The notes under the pieces: model-generated
What the model was told of the DNA's origin: nothing
Seen by the model: only the letters and a program-made list of their open reading frames with translations
Databases searched by the model: none
NCBI GenBank assembly: GCA_041946825.1
Contig: JBHGBD010000030.1
Location: forward strand, 1-58,604
Source of the DNA: CAZTHM01 sp041946825
GTDB lineage: Bacteria > Acidobacteriota > Terriglobia > UBA7540
DNA length: 58,604 nucleotides
Direction: 5' to 3'
Translations under genes and position numbers: made by a program
In this document: in pieces, positions 1 through 6,567 of the stretch
Position numbering within the stretch: position 1 is the first letter of the stretch
Layout of the letters: each line of letters starts with the position of its first letter

Positions 1-2
1 AG

Positions 3-539
3 ATAGTACGGCTTTCGTTGAAATTGAAAAGCTGGTCAACTGTCGCCAACATCGTGGGCACAGGCACTTGCGGGGCTATCAAAAGCGTCGAGACATCGAG
101 CGGCATTCATACTCTGTTGATTGGGCGTAAAACCGCCGCGCAGTACATTATGAAACGCGATTTGTCGGCCAACACGGATGATGGAACTGCTTTCTCTGCT
201 TGGTTGACCTTTGGCAGCTTCATGCTTGCCCCACCTGGGCATCTTGTTGCGGTCGAATCTGTATTGGTTGAAGCAAATGCAGCGGGAAGCTACCCTATCT
301 TGTCATTCCTACCTAACAAGATCAGCGGCACGTTCGCTGTGCTGCCCGATCCAGTAGATGAACCGCCCGAACTGCCCACAGTGGCGGGGTCTGTCATTGC
401 CAAGCGACACTACTTGCAGAGTAATCAAGTGGGCGTTCCGTGCTGGCTGCGACACATGCAAGTCAAACTCGAATGGCCCGCAGAGAATGCGGCGAATGAA
501 TTACTCGGACTCGCTGTGAGCGTGTCGGACGTAAAGTGA
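3..539 (+). CDS. Hypothetical protein, 5' partial
   Basis: The reading frame is open to the left edge of the window, so the gene probably begins outside it; the first possible internal start is TTG at 18. About 173 residues are visible. The protein is mostly hydrophilic with beta-type segments, a proline/acidic stretch near the middle (VDEPPELP) and no signal peptide or membrane segment. I do not recognise a family. It ends seven bases before the next gene and shares its direction, so the two are probably one operon closed by the terminator at 873-917. Because it lies at the integrase-bearing end of a mobile element it may be a phage or plasmid accessory protein, but nothing in the sequence proves that. 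Confidence 0.55.
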   Translation: MVRLSLKLKSWSTVANIVGTGTCGAIKSVETSSGIHTLLIGRKTAAQYIMKRDLSANTDDGTAFSAWLTFGSFMLAPPGHLVAVESVLVEANAAGSYPILSFLPNKISGTFAVLPDPVDEPPELPTVAGSVIAKRHYLQSNQVGVPCWLRHMQVKLEWPAENAANELLGLAVSVSDVK

Positions 540-545
540 GGGCTT

Positions 546-803
546 ATGGTCTGTGTAACTGAAATCTACGGCGTGAAAATCGAGCACGAAATAGTTCTGC
601 ACGGCCATCCGTGCTTGAAACTCACCGTGCATAGCAAGTGCGGACTATTTGAGAAAGTCATTCAATTTGCATCGGACACCGAACCGCGCCGCATCTATGG
701 CTACAAAGAGTTGCAGGACATCCTCGATAGGGCGCGCAAGGAACTCGCGGCGGAAGTCAACTGGCAAGAGGATTTGCAGGACAAGCTCGCAGCGCTGAAA
801 TGA
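546..803 (+). CDS. Small hypothetical protein of the mobile element
   Basis: This 85-residue protein begins with ATG six bases after the previous stop; a GAGGG stretch overlapping that stop serves as ribosome binding site, which suggests translational coupling. The first half is predicted beta-rich with two cysteines, and the C-terminal 35 residues are charged and helical (ELQDILDRARKEL). No family is recognised. It is followed by a strong intrinsic terminator, which supports its being the last gene of a transcription unit. Confidence 0.55.
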   Translation: MVCVTEIYGVKIEHEIVLHGHPCLKLTVHSKCGLFEKVIQFASDTEPRRIYGYKELQDILDRARKELAAEVNWQEDLQDKLAALK

Positions 804-872
804 TCTTGTGACCGAAACAGGGCGGTCACAACGCCTGACGGTTGCGATAAGCCGTCACTCCGTTACATCACA

Positions 873-917
873 GCCCCGCTGGTGTTAAACCCATTGGCAT
901 CGGCGGGGCCTTTTTTC
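873..917 (+). terminator. Rho-independent terminator
   Basis: A 7-bp GC stem (GCCCCGC at 873-879 with GCGGGGC at 903-909) is followed by C and six T residues (911-916). It lies 70 bases after the stop of the 85-residue gene and would end that operon. The loop is fairly long (23 nt). Confidence 0.75.
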
Positions 918-985
918 ATCAGCCTCAAAATCCCCCTGCGACAGCCATCAGGTACAGCGCGTCTCCCCACGAATCAAGCCTGCCT

Positions 986-1023
986 TACTTACCTTATATA
1001 AGTATATATAACTTATGTAAGTA
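986..1023. repeat. AT-rich nested inverted repeat
   Basis: TACTTAC (986-992) pairs with GTAAGTA (1017-1023), and inside it ATAAGT (998-1003) pairs with ACTTAT (1011-1016) around ATATATA. The tract is almost pure A/T in an otherwise mixed region. It sits in the 475-base gap between the element's first operon and the small gene at 1279. It could be a protein-binding or replication-type site; the sequence shows only the symmetry. The remainder of the gap holds a 12-bp perfect palindrome CTGTGTACACAG at 1189-1200 and no convincing gene. Confidence 0.45.
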
Positions 1024-1278
1024 CATCTATCAGCGTTTAGCAATGTCGGACATTGTGACAGCGCACTACATTCCGCCCGACGATGTGCGGCTACCCCCCA
1101 GGAAGCCCCCACCCCCTTGTTTATAGGCTAGTAGGCTCCCCCTTTTCAAATAGCCCGTGCCGATGTGCGCAGCGTGCGCATGTATGCGCTGTGTACACAG
1201 TGTGTTATCAAAGTATGGCGTGCTGTGTATCATTGACATGCTAATGGGGCTGTGCAAGGATGCGCGCGGGGGTGACTT

Positions 1279-1467
1279 ATGCAGAAAACAACAGCGCGGC
1301 CCAAACACAATCGTATGGGCCTTGCAGACCTTCGAGACGATGAACTTGCCAAGATCACACAACGCGCTTTTGACGCATTGCGACCCTTGCAGCAAGCTGG
1401 ATATAAGCGCGGGCTTAGTCGGACAGCGCACATATTCGTTGCTGTGGCCCGCTTTTTGGACTTGTAA
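1279..1467 (+). CDS. Small basic hypothetical protein
   Basis: This is a 62-residue protein starting at ATG 1279 after a G-rich stretch (GGGGGTGA) that can act as ribosome binding site. The sequence is rich in Arg, Lys and Ala with a helical centre (LADLRDDELAKI) and ends in an apolar segment. No family is recognised. A strong terminator begins 21 bases after the stop, so the stretch looks like a self-contained transcription unit. I keep it because of the terminator and start context, but its size makes a false call possible. Confidence 0.45.
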   Translation: MQKTTARPKHNRMGLADLRDDELAKITQRAFDALRPLQQAGYKRGLSRTAHIFVAVARFLDL

Positions 1468-1487
1468 TCTCCACAGTTCGGCAGATC

Positions 1488-1527
1488 GGCCCGGTCAAGT
1501 TCGCTGCTTGGTCGGGCCTTTTCTTTT
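1488..1527 (+). terminator. Rho-independent terminator
   Basis: GGCCCGGTCAAG (1488-1499) can fold with CTTGGTCGGGCC (1507-1518), giving two paired blocks around a GT/GT mismatch and a 7-nt loop, followed by TTTTCTTTT. It is well placed to end the small gene at 1279-1467. Confidence 0.8.
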
Positions 1528-1800
1528 AGGCCGCGCCCTAAGTCAACCCGTCACAGCGTCAGGCAGGGCGCTAGAATGGCCTGGAATCGCGCTAGGATGG
1601 CCGCTAAGCCATTGCTGCTACCGTTCCCTACCGTTCCCTAGTAACCCGTACTGGAACTGGAATCCAGCGCAGGCGCATTGACTTGTCCAATCCAACCGCA
1701 TTGAGTAGCGGTTAGCATGACCGATGCTCACTTCTAGTCCATTGCAATACAATAACTTATAAACCTTACCGCACAGCTTCCGCACAGCAACGTAGCAAGC

Positions 1801-1908
1801 GACATTCTGTCTAGCGAATGTAAAGCGAACCTACATGCAACTTTAGTTGCAACTAGCCGAGACAATTTGTCTAGCGAACAAAAGGCGAAAGTAGATGGAC
1901 ATTCTGTC
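1801..1908. promoter_or_regulatory. Three GACA-N3-TGTC palindromic sites
   Basis: The same 11-bp dyad, GACA-N3-TGTC, occurs at 1801-1811, 1861-1871 and 1898-1908. The first two are each followed by TAGCGAA and spaced 60 bases apart start to start. A related half-site lies near 1934-1942. They sit 60-160 bases upstream of the two promoters that lead to the HTH gene at 2167. The arrangement resembles iterated operator or integrase/excisionase arm sites. It forms part of the 699-base gap 1468-2166, which otherwise holds the terminator, promoters and leader listed separately. Confidence 0.5.
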
Positions 1909-1964
1909 GCTATTGCAAAAAAGCGGTATTGAGTCATTTTGTCCAGTCGGTTGAACCTAGGGGG

Positions 1965-1993
1965 TTGACACCCTCCGAATGTTTTTGTTAATC
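1965..1993 (+). promoter_or_regulatory. Possible sigma70 promoter
   Basis: A perfect -35 box TTGACA (1965-1970) is followed after 17 bases by TTAATC (1988-1993), a weak -10 box. It lies upstream of, and in the same direction as, the stronger promoter at 2020. Confidence 0.4.
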
Positions 1994-2019
1994 TGGGTTC
2001 GCTGGCTAAAGATTTGGCC

Positions 2020-2048
2020 TTGACAAGCGCCGATTTCTATGCTAACAT
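2020..2048 (+). promoter_or_regulatory. Sigma70 promoter for the Xis-like gene
   Basis: TTGACA (2020-2025), a 17-base spacer and TAACAT (2043-2048) make a near-consensus promoter. Transcription would begin at about 2054-2056, giving a leader of about 110 nt before the ATG at 2167. Confidence 0.7.
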
Positions 2049-2055
2049 GGACACG

Positions 2056-2112
2056 ATGAAACAAGAGCGGCGGGCATTATGCAATGCCCATGTAGCGCGA
2101 GAAACCCAATAG
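2056..2112 (+). promoter_or_regulatory. Possible 18-codon leader peptide over alternative hairpins
   Basis: ATG at 2056 opens an 18-codon frame ending with TAG at 2110-2112. It begins at the predicted transcription start, so it would be leaderless. The frame runs through GGGCATT (2072-2078), which can pair either with AATGCCC (2083-2089) in a short hairpin or, as CGGCGGGCATT (2068-2078), with AATGCCCGCCG (2128-2138) in a longer one. The two folds exclude each other. A ribosome on the leader frame could choose between them, as in attenuators. That translation occurs is inference. Confidence 0.4.
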
Positions 2113-2166
2113 ACCGGAGTGCTAGCAAATGCCCGCCGTTGTTATTGAAAGGAAATCATCTCAATT

Positions 2167-2751
2167 ATGAAAGCTAAGACCTACACGACAGTCGAAGTTG
2201 CGAAGATGTTAGGCGTAGCGCCGCGCACGATCTTTCGCTATCTCGAAGCGCGTACAATCCCTGAGCCGGAATACGTGAAGCTGCGCGGCGTGAAAATCCG
2301 GTTATGGCGCGCCGCTGACATCAAGCGATTGCGGCGCTACCTGGACACGCAGGCGCAAGGCACGCTTAAGCGCGTGTTGCGGCGCTGGAAAGCCGCCAAG
2401 ACTAGCGCGCCAGTCAGCCTAGCCATGCAAGACACGATACCATCTAAAATCAACGTGGCTGTGATTCCCTTCCCTGAGCTACGACAGCCGCCCATAATGC
2501 CCATTGCGGCGGGCCGTCTGGATTTGCGAATGCAATTCACACCGCAAGACGAAGTGCTGACACCCGAGCAACTCGCCAAAAAGCTGCAAGTTAAGAAGTC
2601 TTGGATTTACGAAATGACGCGCAAGCGGGCCGGGATTCGCCACACAAGGCCACTGCCGCATGTTCGCATTGGTAAATATATTCGGTTTAGCTGGCCCGAT
2701 GTTGTGGCGTGGATGAATGAGTTAGAAGCTGCGCAGACCGCGAAGGCGTAG
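2167..2751 (+). CDS. Two-HTH DNA-binding protein, excisionase-like
   Basis: The 194-residue protein carries two helix-turn-helix units. The N-terminal one (about residues 6-55; TVEVAKMLGVAPRTIFRYLE) resembles MerR/excisionase folds. The C-terminal one (about 130-188; TPEQLAKKLQVKKSWIYEM, then RIGKYIRFSWPDVVAWM) has the HTH_17 pattern of Xis-type directionality factors. A basic linker (about 60-80) joins the first to the middle. A GAAAGGAAAT stretch 8-18 bases upstream serves as ribosome binding site. It lies two short genes upstream of the integrase in the same direction, so a role in excision control or element regulation is likely. Having two such domains in one chain is less common than a single-domain Xis. 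Confidence 0.7.
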   Translation: MKAKTYTTVEVAKMLGVAPRTIFRYLEARTIPEPEYVKLRGVKIRLWRAADIKRLRRYLDTQAQGTLKRVLRRWKAAKTSAPVSLAMQDTIPSKINVAVIPFPELRQPPIMPIAAGRLDLRMQFTPQDEVLTPEQLAKKLQVKKSWIYEMTRKRAGIRHTRPLPHVRIGKYIRFSWPDVVAWMNELEAAQTAKA

Positions 2752-2761
2752 GAGATTGGCA

Positions 2762-3031
2762 GTGCAAACTGCGAAAGCACAAGAGCGGCGTGCTGATAGA
2801 TGGGCCAAAGAGTTTATCTCCTGCGTTCGACACCCGCTGCGGCGCTGCAAGCGCAGTCTCTATATTCACAATGGCACGCGGCGCTGTTCATCATATGCCA
2901 ATCGCAACGCTCAAGGCGAACGCAGAGCCGCGTTTGTCCGCTACCAGCAACGCTCGACCGCCAACGGATATAAGGCTGCGTGTGCGTACTCAAAGCGGCG
3001 CGCGTTGCGCATTCTTGAAAACAAGTTCTAA
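2762..3031 (+). CDS. Small basic hypothetical protein between xis-like and int genes
   Basis: A GTG at 2762 follows AGGAG (2750-2754) by seven bases and opens an 89-codon frame that fills most of the space between the HTH gene and the integrase; a TTG at 2756 is an alternative. The product is strongly basic, with a cysteine/arginine-rich segment (CVRHPLRRCKR, GTRRCSSYA) that could bind zinc or nucleic acid. No family is recognised. The good start context and tight spacing favour a real gene, but the unusual Arg-rich composition could also reflect a shadow frame. Confidence 0.4.
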   Translation: MQTAKAQERRADRWAKEFISCVRHPLRRCKRSLYIHNGTRRCSSYANRNAQGERRAAFVRYQQRSTANGYKAACAYSKRRALRILENKF

Positions 3032-3050
3032 GACAAAGGGGGTGATTGCA

Positions 3051-4160
3051 ATGCAACACGGCTCGATCTGGTACGACAAGAAATCCCGCGCCTTTTATGG
3101 CCGCTGGCGCGAGGATGTGTGGGTCAATGGCGAAGTCAAACGCAAGCAACGCTGTGTCTTTCTTACCAAGAAAGATGACCGCTACCGTTGCAAGAAAGAT
3201 GTAGCGCCACTGTTTGCCGAGAAGTTCGCGCCAGTGCATCAAGGCAAAGCCGATGCACGTAGCACGATGCCACTTGGCGACTTTGTGAAGGATCACTACC
3301 TGCCCTGGGCAAAGCAAAACCTTAAGCCGAGCACAGCCTACACGCACGCAAACCGCTGGCAGGCGATTGCACCTTACTGTGAGGATGTCATACTCAGGGA
3401 CTTTCGCACTGTGGATTGCGCAGAACTGCTCGATAAGCTGTGCAAGCGGGGTTGGAGTCGCGCTACGTTACATCGTGTGAAAAGCCTGTTTTCAGCCATC
3501 TTCCGTTATGCAAAAAACATCGGTGTGCTAGATGGCTTGAATCCGATTCAGGACACGATGATACCCGGCAATGCAAGGCCGCCCGCTGAAACCTGCGCAT
3601 ACACGCTTGATGAAGTGCGGGCCATGCTTTCCGCGCTGCCTGAGCCTGCAAAGACCATTATTGCTTGCGCGGCTTTTACGGGTTTCCGCAAATCAGAACT
3701 TCAAGGTTTAGAATGGTCTGACTACGATGGCGATACACTCTGCGTTTCTCGCGCCATCTGGCAAGGCAAGGTAGGCGAACCCAAGACGGCAAAGAGCAGG
3801 GCCGCTGTGCCAGTCATTCCACAACTGCGCCAAATGCTCGACAATTCGCGCGGCCATCGTTTGCAAGGGCCGATCTTCGCGGGCATCAACGGCAAGCCCT
3901 TACGCTTGGACAATCTCACAGCGCGGGTTATCATACCGTGTCTGAGAGTTGCGGGGATCACATGGCACGGCTGGCACGGGCTACGGCGTGGGCTGGCGAC
4001 TAACTTGCATCAAATGGGTGTTGACGACAAGACGACTCAGGCGATCTTACGGCATAGCAGCATCGGGCTGACACAGAACACCTACATCAAGGCAATTCCC
4101 GAAGCGAGTGTGACCGCAATGCAGAAGTTCAGCAATGTTGTGCAACCGCTGGTAAACTGA
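3051..4160 (+). CDS. int: Tyrosine recombinase / phage-type integrase
   Basis: This site-specific recombinase of about 369 residues has a core-binding SAM-like domain (about 75-165) and a C-terminal catalytic domain. The catalytic set is visible: Arg213 (TGFRKSEL), Lys in the TAKS turn near 248, His309 and Arg312 (WHGLRRG), His335 (LRHSS) and nucleophile Tyr345 (NTYIKAI). The ATG at 3051 is chosen because AAGGGGG precedes it by about eight bases and the following MQHGSIWYDKK fits the usual N-terminal arm-binding start; an in-frame extension to 2790 overlaps the preceding small gene and looks unlike an integrase. It ends 42 bases before a tRNA-Arg gene, the usual position for an integrase at an element boundary. 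Confidence 0.93.
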   Translation: MQHGSIWYDKKSRAFYGRWREDVWVNGEVKRKQRCVFLTKKDDRYRCKKDVAPLFAEKFAPVHQGKADARSTMPLGDFVKDHYLPWAKQNLKPSTAYTHANRWQAIAPYCEDVILRDFRTVDCAELLDKLCKRGWSRATLHRVKSLFSAIFRYAKNIGVLDGLNPIQDTMIPGNARPPAETCAYTLDEVRAMLSALPEPAKTIIACAAFTGFRKSELQGLEWSDYDGDTLCVSRAIWQGKVGEPKTAKSRAAVPVIPQLRQMLDNSRGHRLQGPIFAGINGKPLRLDNLTARVIIPCLRVAGITWHGWHGLRRGLATNLHQMGVDDKTTQAILRHSSIGLTQNTYIKAIPEASVTAMQKFSNVVQPLVN

Positions 4161-4182
4161 GATGTTCAGTAGATGTTCAGTA
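4161..4182. repeat. Tandem 11-bp direct repeat next to int
   Basis: GATGTTCAGTA occurs twice in direct tandem (4161-4171 and 4172-4182), starting one base after the integrase stop and ending 20 bases before the tRNA. Such iterated short repeats near int can be arm-type integrase binding sites. The sequence shows only the repeat. Confidence 0.6.
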
Positions 4183-4202
4183 AGATGTGCGTAAGTTATT
4201 GA

Positions 4203-4276
4203 GGGCGTGTAGCTCAGTAGGATAGAGCATCGGATTTCTAATCCGAGGGTCGGGGGTTCGAGTCCCTCCACGCCTG
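4203..4276 (+). tRNA. tRNA-Arg (anticodon TCT)
   Basis: A full cloverleaf can be drawn: acceptor GGGCGTG (4203-4209) with CACGCCT (4269-4275, one G-T pair), D stem GCTC/GAGC, anticodon stem TCGGA/TCCGA with loop TTTCTAA, a five-base variable loop and T arm GGGGG-TTCGAGT-CCCTC. The anticodon is TCT (4237-4239), which reads AGA. CCA is not encoded after discriminator G4276. The gene is complete and lies between the integrase and the S1-like gene. It marks the right boundary of the mobile element or is carried at its end. Confidence 0.96.
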
Positions 4277-4289
4277 CGATTTTGCCGCG

Positions 4290-5693
4290 ATGTTCGAGGC
4301 TTCGGTCCAAGCCAAACGCCTCGAGCAGGGCGAACTCGTCGAGGGCAAGATCGTCGCCATCGGCCCGGAGGTGGCGTTGGTCGACGTGGGTCGCAAGGGC
4401 GAGGCGGTCATGGATATCGCGGAACTGAAGAACGCTGACGGCGAGTTCGAGGTCGCGGTGGGCGACCTGGTTCAGGCGATGGTGGCATCGACGTCAGGTG
4501 GACTGACACTCTCCCGCAAGCTGGCGGGAGCGGCCGCGAGCGATCGGCAGTTCGAAGCTGCCTTCCAAAGCGGCCTGCCGGTCGAAGGGAAGGTCGAACG
4601 CGAGGTAAAGGGTGGCTATGAGGTGCGCATCGGCCGGCGTCGTGCGTTCTGTCCGATTTCCCAGATCGACTTCCGTGGCGCAAGCACGTCGGCACATGTA
4701 GGCCATGTCTACCAATTCCGCATCATCGAGTACAAGGAAGACGGCACGAACATCGTCGTCAGTCGTCGCGCGCTCCTCGAGGACGAGCAGCGGGCAAATG
4801 CCGCCAAGGTCCGTGACAAGATCGTCCCCGGTGCAGTCATGACCGGCCGTGTCACCTCCGTCCGCGAGTTCGGCGCCTTCGTTGATCTCGGCGCAGGTGT
4901 CCAGGGGCTGCTCCATGTGTCCGAGATGGCGTGGTCGCGCGTGTCGGACCCTGCGGAGATCGTCAAAGCGGGCGACGAGATCACGGTCAAGGTCCTGCGC
5001 GTGGACGAGGACAAGCAGAAAATCTCGCTCGGGTTGAAGCAGCTCTCTGCCGACCCCTGGTCGCGAGTGCAGGAGTTGTACAAAGTAGGCCAGGTTCGGC
5101 CAGGCCGCGTCACGCGCGTCGCGCCGTTCGGGGCGTTCGTGGAGCTCGAGCCCGGCATCGAGGCGCTGGCCCATGCTTCCACGTTCGAGCCCACCGGACG
5201 ATCGGATGGGTGGGCGGGTCAGGTCGCTCCCGGAATGAAGGCCACCTTCGAGATTCTCGCTATTGACCCCGCGCAGAAACGGATTGGGGTGGCGATGGTT
5301 CAGGAAGCGTGGGGGCGGGCCGCCGAGGCAACGGGAGCCCGGCCCGGCATCGTACCGGGCGCGCGCCTGACGGGAAAGGTCGAGCGGCACGAGAAATTCG
5401 GCGTGTTCGTCTTCCTGGCCCCCGGACGTACCGGAGTCATCCCCTTGAGCGAAACCGGCATCCCGAAGGAAGCCGATCTCCGGCGAGCCTTTCCGGTCGG
5501 GGCGGACGTCGAGGTCGTTGTGCTGGAAGTCGATCCGTCAGGCCGGCGCATTCGCCTGAGTGCGAAGGCAGTCATGGAAGCGCGCGAGGCCGAGGAAGTG
5601 CGCGAGTGGACGGAGCGCAATGCTCCTGCTGCCGAGGGCCTCGGCACATTTGCCGACAAGCTTCGTTCGGCGTTAAAGTCGCAAGAGGAGTGA
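4290..5693 (+). CDS. rpsA: Ribosomal protein S1-like RNA-binding protein, probably 5'-truncated
   Basis: The protein has at least four S1 (OB-fold) repeats. Segments starting at GKIVAIG, GRVTSVREFGAFVDLG, GRVTRVAPFGAFVELE and GKVERHEKFGVFVFL are clear; a degenerate one lies near residue 100. S1 proteins bind mRNA and help 30S initiation; related S1-domain proteins have regulatory roles. The ATG at 4290 has no ribosome binding site. The four codons before it (4278-4289) read Asp-Phe-Ala-Ala, continuing into MFEAS, and this matches the conserved S1 N-terminus (E. coli has SFAQLFEES near residue 4). The frame is then lost in the tRNA, with TAA at 4239. The native start therefore seems to have been replaced at the tRNA boundary. 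Whether the 467-residue remainder is translated is uncertain. Confidence 0.8.
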   Translation: MFEASVQAKRLEQGELVEGKIVAIGPEVALVDVGRKGEAVMDIAELKNADGEFEVAVGDLVQAMVASTSGGLTLSRKLAGAAASDRQFEAAFQSGLPVEGKVEREVKGGYEVRIGRRRAFCPISQIDFRGASTSAHVGHVYQFRIIEYKEDGTNIVVSRRALLEDEQRANAAKVRDKIVPGAVMTGRVTSVREFGAFVDLGAGVQGLLHVSEMAWSRVSDPAEIVKAGDEITVKVLRVDEDKQKISLGLKQLSADPWSRVQELYKVGQVRPGRVTRVAPFGAFVELEPGIEALAHASTFEPTGRSDGWAGQVAPGMKATFEILAIDPAQKRIGVAMVQEAWGRAAEATGARPGIVPGARLTGKVERHEKFGVFVFLAPGRTGVIPLSETGIPKEADLRRAFPVGADVEVVVLEVDPSGRRIRLSAKAVMEAREAEEVREWTERNAPAAEGLGTFADKLRSALKSQEE

Positions 5694-5981
5694 CACTCTC
5701 TCCGTCTTGGCGGGAGTGGGTACCGCGTCGTATGGGCGAGCTCACGCACAGTGAAACTGTCTGTTTCCCTCCGTCGCGAGGCGTTCCTCTCCACCGCCCC
5801 TCAGATTCATCTCGTGTAGGGATCGCCTATGTATTCACTCCTGGGGTGGGCGCCGTGACCCCACGGCACCGCCATTGTTGAAGTCCAAAGCGCGGCAAAC
5901 GGCGGTATACTACTGCTTGGGACCAGGGCAATCCCTGAACTGAAAAGCAAGGGTTGAAAGACCCGGCCGTCGAACTTGGGT

Positions 5982-6560
5982 ATGAAGGACGACACTGCGT
6001 CCGCTATTTCTGAGCTCATGCGCGAGGCCGAGCGTGGTGACGATCGCGCAGCCCATGCTTTGTTCACCACCCTCTATAACGAGCTTCATGGGCTTGCCAA
6101 GCGCGAACTGGCGAGGCGCGGGAGCGCCATGACACTTTCTCCGACCACCCTCCTGCACGAAGCCTATCTCGATATTGCATCACGAAGCGGCGCGTCATTC
6201 CCCGACGAGGCGCGCTTTATGGGTTATGCGTCGCGCGTAATGCGTGGCCTGATCATCGACCATGCCCGCCGGCGTCAGGCAGTGAAGCGCGGGGGCTTGT
6301 TCGAAATCACCTCAATGGCTGCCGATCTCCCACAGAGCGTCGTAGACGAGGGAGAACTCTCTCGCATCAGCGAGGCTCTCAACCACCTCGCGAAGGCTGA
6401 GCGATCGCTGGCCGAGATTGTTGATCTGAAGTTCTTTTGCGGATTTTCGTTTGCGGAAATCGCCGCGATGCGCCAAGTCTCTGAACGGACGGTGCAGCGG
6501 CAGTGGGATAAGGCGCGCATTTTCCTCCACCGCAGCCTAGGCGGGCTGGTGCGATTGTGA
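5982..6560 (+). CDS. ECF-type RNA polymerase sigma factor (TIGR02999-like)
   Basis: This sigma factor of about 192 residues has a region 2 that includes FMGYASRVMRGLIIDHARRRQAVKRGG, split here as FMGYASRVMRG and LIIDHARRRQA, and a region 4 helix-turn-helix (FAEIAAMRQVSERTVQRQW). The pattern is that of the ECF subfamily common in Acidobacteria and Planctomycetes. ATG 5982 is preferred over TTG 5976. The 288-base gap before it has no clear gene; a TATACT at 5906-5911 could be a -10 box but lacks a spaced -35. The kinase gene starts eight bases downstream in the same direction. That pairing is recurrent for this sigma family, and the kinase may control the sigma factor's activity. Confidence 0.9.
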   Translation: MKDDTASAISELMREAERGDDRAAHALFTTLYNELHGLAKRELARRGSAMTLSPTTLLHEAYLDIASRSGASFPDEARFMGYASRVMRGLIIDHARRRQAVKRGGLFEITSMAADLPQSVVDEGELSRISEALNHLAKAERSLAEIVDLKFFCGFSFAEIAAMRQVSERTVQRQWDKARIFLHRSLGGLVRL

Positions 6561-6567
6561 GGTAAGG

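Noticed and set aside
1157..1681. 174-codon frame over the small gene and its terminator
   Set aside because: It runs through a strong terminator, overlaps the better-supported 62-residue gene and has Cys/Trp-rich random-looking content.
4047..4310. 87-codon minus-strand frame across the tRNA-Arg
   Set aside because: It reads through the tRNA in antisense. The GLEPPTLGLEIRCS-type peptide is a known spurious translation of tRNA-Arg genes in databases.
4494..5390. 298-codon minus-strand frame opposite the S1-like gene
   Set aside because: It is a shadow of a GC-rich coding gene; the plus strand has clear S1 domains.
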